Below, one piece after another: positions 62,368-64,000 of a stretch of 64,000 nt of DNA. The position numbers and the translations under genes were made by a program. The DNA comes from Chitinophagales bacterium (lineage in GTDB: Bacteria > Bacteroidota > Bacteroidia > Chitinophagales > JADIYW01). The notes under the pieces are model-generated. The model made no database searches, was not told the origin of the DNA, and worked only from the letters and a program-made list of their open reading frames with translations. The stretch spans positions 248,001 through 312,000 of the forward strand of contig JACJXS010000008.1 of the NCBI GenBank assembly GCA_020636545.1, in the 5' to 3' direction. The first letter of the stretch is position 1; each line of letters begins with the position of its first letter.

Positions 62368-63264
62368 ATGAATTATCACCAACCGGTTATGTTGCAAGAA
62401 TGTTTAGAAGGATTGAATTTACAGCCTGATGGTATCTATGTTGATGTAACCTTTGGCGGTGGTGGACATTCAAAAGAGATTCTAAAAAGATTGGGAGAAA
62501 ATGGGAAATTATTTGCTTTTGATTTAGATGATGATGCTCAATATAATAAAATAGAGGATAAACGATTTGTGTTGATACAAGCTAATTTTAGACATTTAAA
62601 AAGGTTCTTACGACTTCATAATATTACGAAGGTAGATGGTATTTTAGCTGATTTTGGAGTGTCCTCTCATCAAATTGATGCTGCTGACAGAGGCTTTTCT
62701 ATTCGTTATAATGCCGATTTGGATATGCGTATGCAACAAACTCAAATGCTTACTGCTAAACAAGTGGTGAATACCTATTCTGCTGAGCAATTGCAAAATA
62801 TTTTAGGCTTTTATGGTGAGGTGCCGAACGCTAAGACTTTAGCAAATGCAATAGTTCAGGAGCGTGAAGTAAAGGAGATAGAAACAACTATGCAATTAGT
62901 GGATTTGTGTTTGAACTTTTCAAGAGGGAAGGAACATAAGTATATGGCTCAAGTTTTCCAAGCGATACGAATTGAAGTGAATGATGAACTCAATGCGATT
63001 AAAGATTTTTTGGTTTCAGCATTAGATATATTAAATGTTGGCGGACGATTGGTTACGATGTCCTATCATTCATTAGAAGATAGATTGGTCAAGAATTTTA
63101 TCAAAACTGGCAATGTAGAAGGAGATGTACAAAAAGATTTCTATGGAAAGATAGCTAAATACTTTAACCTAATTAATAAAAAACCAATTATTGCAACTGA
63201 AGAAGAAATAAAGGAAAATTCAAGAGCAAGAAGTGCAAAATTGCGAATAGCAGAGAAAATATAA
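62368..63264 (+). CDS. rsmH: 16S rRNA (cytosine1402-N4)-methyltransferase RsmH
   Basis: A 298-residue SAM enzyme (formerly MraW). YHQPVMLQECLEGL at the start, the SAM motif DVTFGGGGHSKEIL, the LADFGVSSHQIDAADRGFSIR segment, and VTMSYHSLEDRLVKNF and SRARSAKLRIAEK are the family signatures. It lies 10 bases after mraZ. Its stop overlaps the next start by one base (TAATG). Confidence 0.97.
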   Translation: MNYHQPVMLQECLEGLNLQPDGIYVDVTFGGGGHSKEILKRLGENGKLFAFDLDDDAQYNKIEDKRFVLIQANFRHLKRFLRLHNITKVDGILADFGVSSHQIDAADRGFSIRYNADLDMRMQQTQMLTAKQVVNTYSAEQLQNILGFYGEVPNAKTLANAIVQEREVKEIETTMQLVDLCLNFSRGKEHKYMAQVFQAIRIEVNDELNAIKDFLVSALDILNVGGRLVTMSYHSLEDRLVKNFIKTGNVEGDVQKDFYGKIAKYFNLINKKPIIATEEEIKENSRARSAKLRIAEKI

Positions 63265-63647
63265 TGGAAGATGAAAAAGATATAGCAACTAATTCAAACA
63301 TTCTACCTGTTGAGAAATCTAAAGTACAACGGATTGTAGAAGGAATACTCAAATTATTGGGTTTAGATGAATTTGTAAGTTATATCCAAGTATTAAAGAA
63401 TGCATTTGTAATTATAGTTATCGTGATGGTTGCAATTGTTGAAATTTTTAATACGCATTTGGCAGAAAGAATGACTAGAAATATCAACAAAAAAAAACAA
63501 CATATAAAAGAACTGAGATGGGAATACATGTCTGCAAATGCTGAAAAAAATGAAAAAACTAAACAATCAGAAATACAAAAAATAATAGCTCCAGAAAGTG
63601 TAAAGGCATTACAAGAGCCACCAAAGAAAGTTGAACTAGAGAATTAA
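63264..63647 (+). CDS. FtsL-like cell division protein
   Basis: A 127-residue bitopic protein with an N-terminal cytosolic part, one transmembrane helix (about residues 46-66: NAFVIIVIVMVAIVEIFNTH) and a periplasmic coiled-coil region (NKKKQHIKELRWEYMSANAEKNEKTKQSEI) that then becomes Pro-rich. Position between rsmH and the ftsI-type gene marks it as the FtsL-equivalent, which bridges FtsB and FtsI in the divisome. Sequence identity to FtsL is low, as usual. Confidence 0.85.
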   Translation: MEDEKDIATNSNILPVEKSKVQRIVEGILKLLGLDEFVSYIQVLKNAFVIIVIVMVAIVEIFNTHLAERMTRNINKKKQHIKELRWEYMSANAEKNEKTKQSEIQKIIAPESVKALQEPPKKVELEN

Positions 63648-63658
63648 AAAGGAATACA

Positions 63659-64000
63659 TTGAATATTAAAACCAACATATTATTAAGAATATATATAGTA
63701 GGCATTCTGTGTGCTGTATTTGGTTTTGTTGTAATGGGTAGGGTTTATCAAATTCAAACAGAAAGAGATGGTTATTGGCGAAATATTGCAGACTCTTTGA
63801 CAACAAAAGTTTTTACAATTCCCGCTGATAGAGGAAATATTTATTCTGCTGAAAATGAATTATTAGCAACAACAGTACCTTACTTTAATTTATCTATTGA
63901 CTTTGGTTCAACAGCCATGAGTGATGAAATTTTCAAAGCAAATATTGATTCTTTAGCTTATTATATGTCTGTAACTAAGAAAGATAAGTCTATACAGCAA
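63659..64000 (+). CDS. ftsI: Penicillin-binding protein (FtsI/PBP3-like), N-terminal part (3' truncated)
   Basis: 114 codons to the window edge. The start is TTG at 63659, preceded by AAAAAGGAATACA. A membrane anchor (residues 8-27) is followed by VYQIQTERDGYW and the dimerisation-domain signature IPADRGNIYSAENELLATTVPYFNLSIDF, typical of class B PBPs. The transpeptidase domain lies outside the window. Its place in the dcw cluster indicates septal peptidoglycan synthesis. Confidence 0.92.
   Translation, partial: MNIKTNILLRIYIVGILCAVFGFVVMGRVYQIQTERDGYWRNIADSLTTKVFTIPADRGNIYSAENELLATTVPYFNLSIDFGSTAMSDEIFKANIDSLAYYMSVTKKDKSIQQ

Noticed and set aside
1..64000. CRISPR arrays or other regular direct-repeat arrays
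   Set aside because: No set of regularly spaced repeats with unique spacers was seen. The repeats found are pairs (IS flanks, operators, MITE-like copies).

Overview
The window is a stretch of a low-GC Bacteroidota chromosome (roughly one third G+C). This follows from lineage-restricted families (DUF2851, DUF5606, DUF3127 and TIGR02757-type proteins, an FtsL-like protein in the dcw cluster), from -7 promoter boxes of the form TAnnTTTG, and from scarce Shine-Dalgarno sites. Most of it is housekeeping sequence in short operons on both strands. A finer placement, perhaps Chitinophagales-like, cannot be made from the sequence alone.

Layout. 1-8.4 kb: the end of a short-chain dehydrogenase, tpiA, recO, a thioredoxin-fold protein, an ECF sigma operon with a membrane partner and a Spy-like protein, PspC, DUF2851, HIT and DUF445 proteins. 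8.4-11.8 kb: mfd. 11.9-20.2 kb: a defence island between mfd and a dus gene. It holds a complete NgoPII-like (predicted GGCC) restriction-modification (R-M) system with its own regulator, an IS1634-family insertion sequence (IS) flanked by 196-bp direct repeats, a secreted NUC1-type nuclease, and a second R-M system with two regulators. 20.3-24.8 kb: dus, DUF937, an MsbA-like ABC exporter and a DUF3127 protein with an SSB-like tail. 24.8-27.4 kb: an ArsR-controlled sulfur (or selenium) operon with two YeeE/YedE-type genes. 27.5-32.2 kb: TIGR02757, tig-clpP-clpX and tRNA-Leu. 32.3-37.4 kb: ABC permease, DUF486, MscS, an exported superoxide dismutase and selD. 37.5-39.9 kb: a frameshifted surface protein and 0.7 kb of non-coding DNA with a MITE-like (miniature inverted-repeat transposable element) repeat. 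40-43.5 kb: Hsp20, an oxygenase/methyltransferase trio and a small lipoprotein. 43.5-51 kb: recX, uvrC, IscA-like, purE, adk, an M3 peptidase and prfA. 51-59.3 kb: TlpA-like protein, grpE-dnaJ, DUF1275, a PssA-CREST fusion, guaD, gmk, proB and an old yellow enzyme. 59.5-61.5 kb: a third R-M pair. 61.5-64 kb: DnaA boxes, MraZ-type repeats and the start of the dcw cluster (mraZ, rsmH, ftsL-like, ftsI).

The most distinctive items are six. First, the IS1634-family insertion duplicated 196 bp that include both neighbouring gene ends, so neither gene was broken. Second, two unrelated 5mC R-M systems carry homologous 108-aa regulators and similarly built operators at their start codons. Third, a phosphatidylserine synthase is fused to a CREST-family hydrolase domain with all catalytic residues present. 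Fourth, the ArsR/sulfur operon has a clear inverted-repeat operator. Fifth, there are two small dispersed repeat families. Sixth, a surface protein is broken by one base in a homopolymer.

All assignments come from reading the sequence and from family knowledge. No database search was run.
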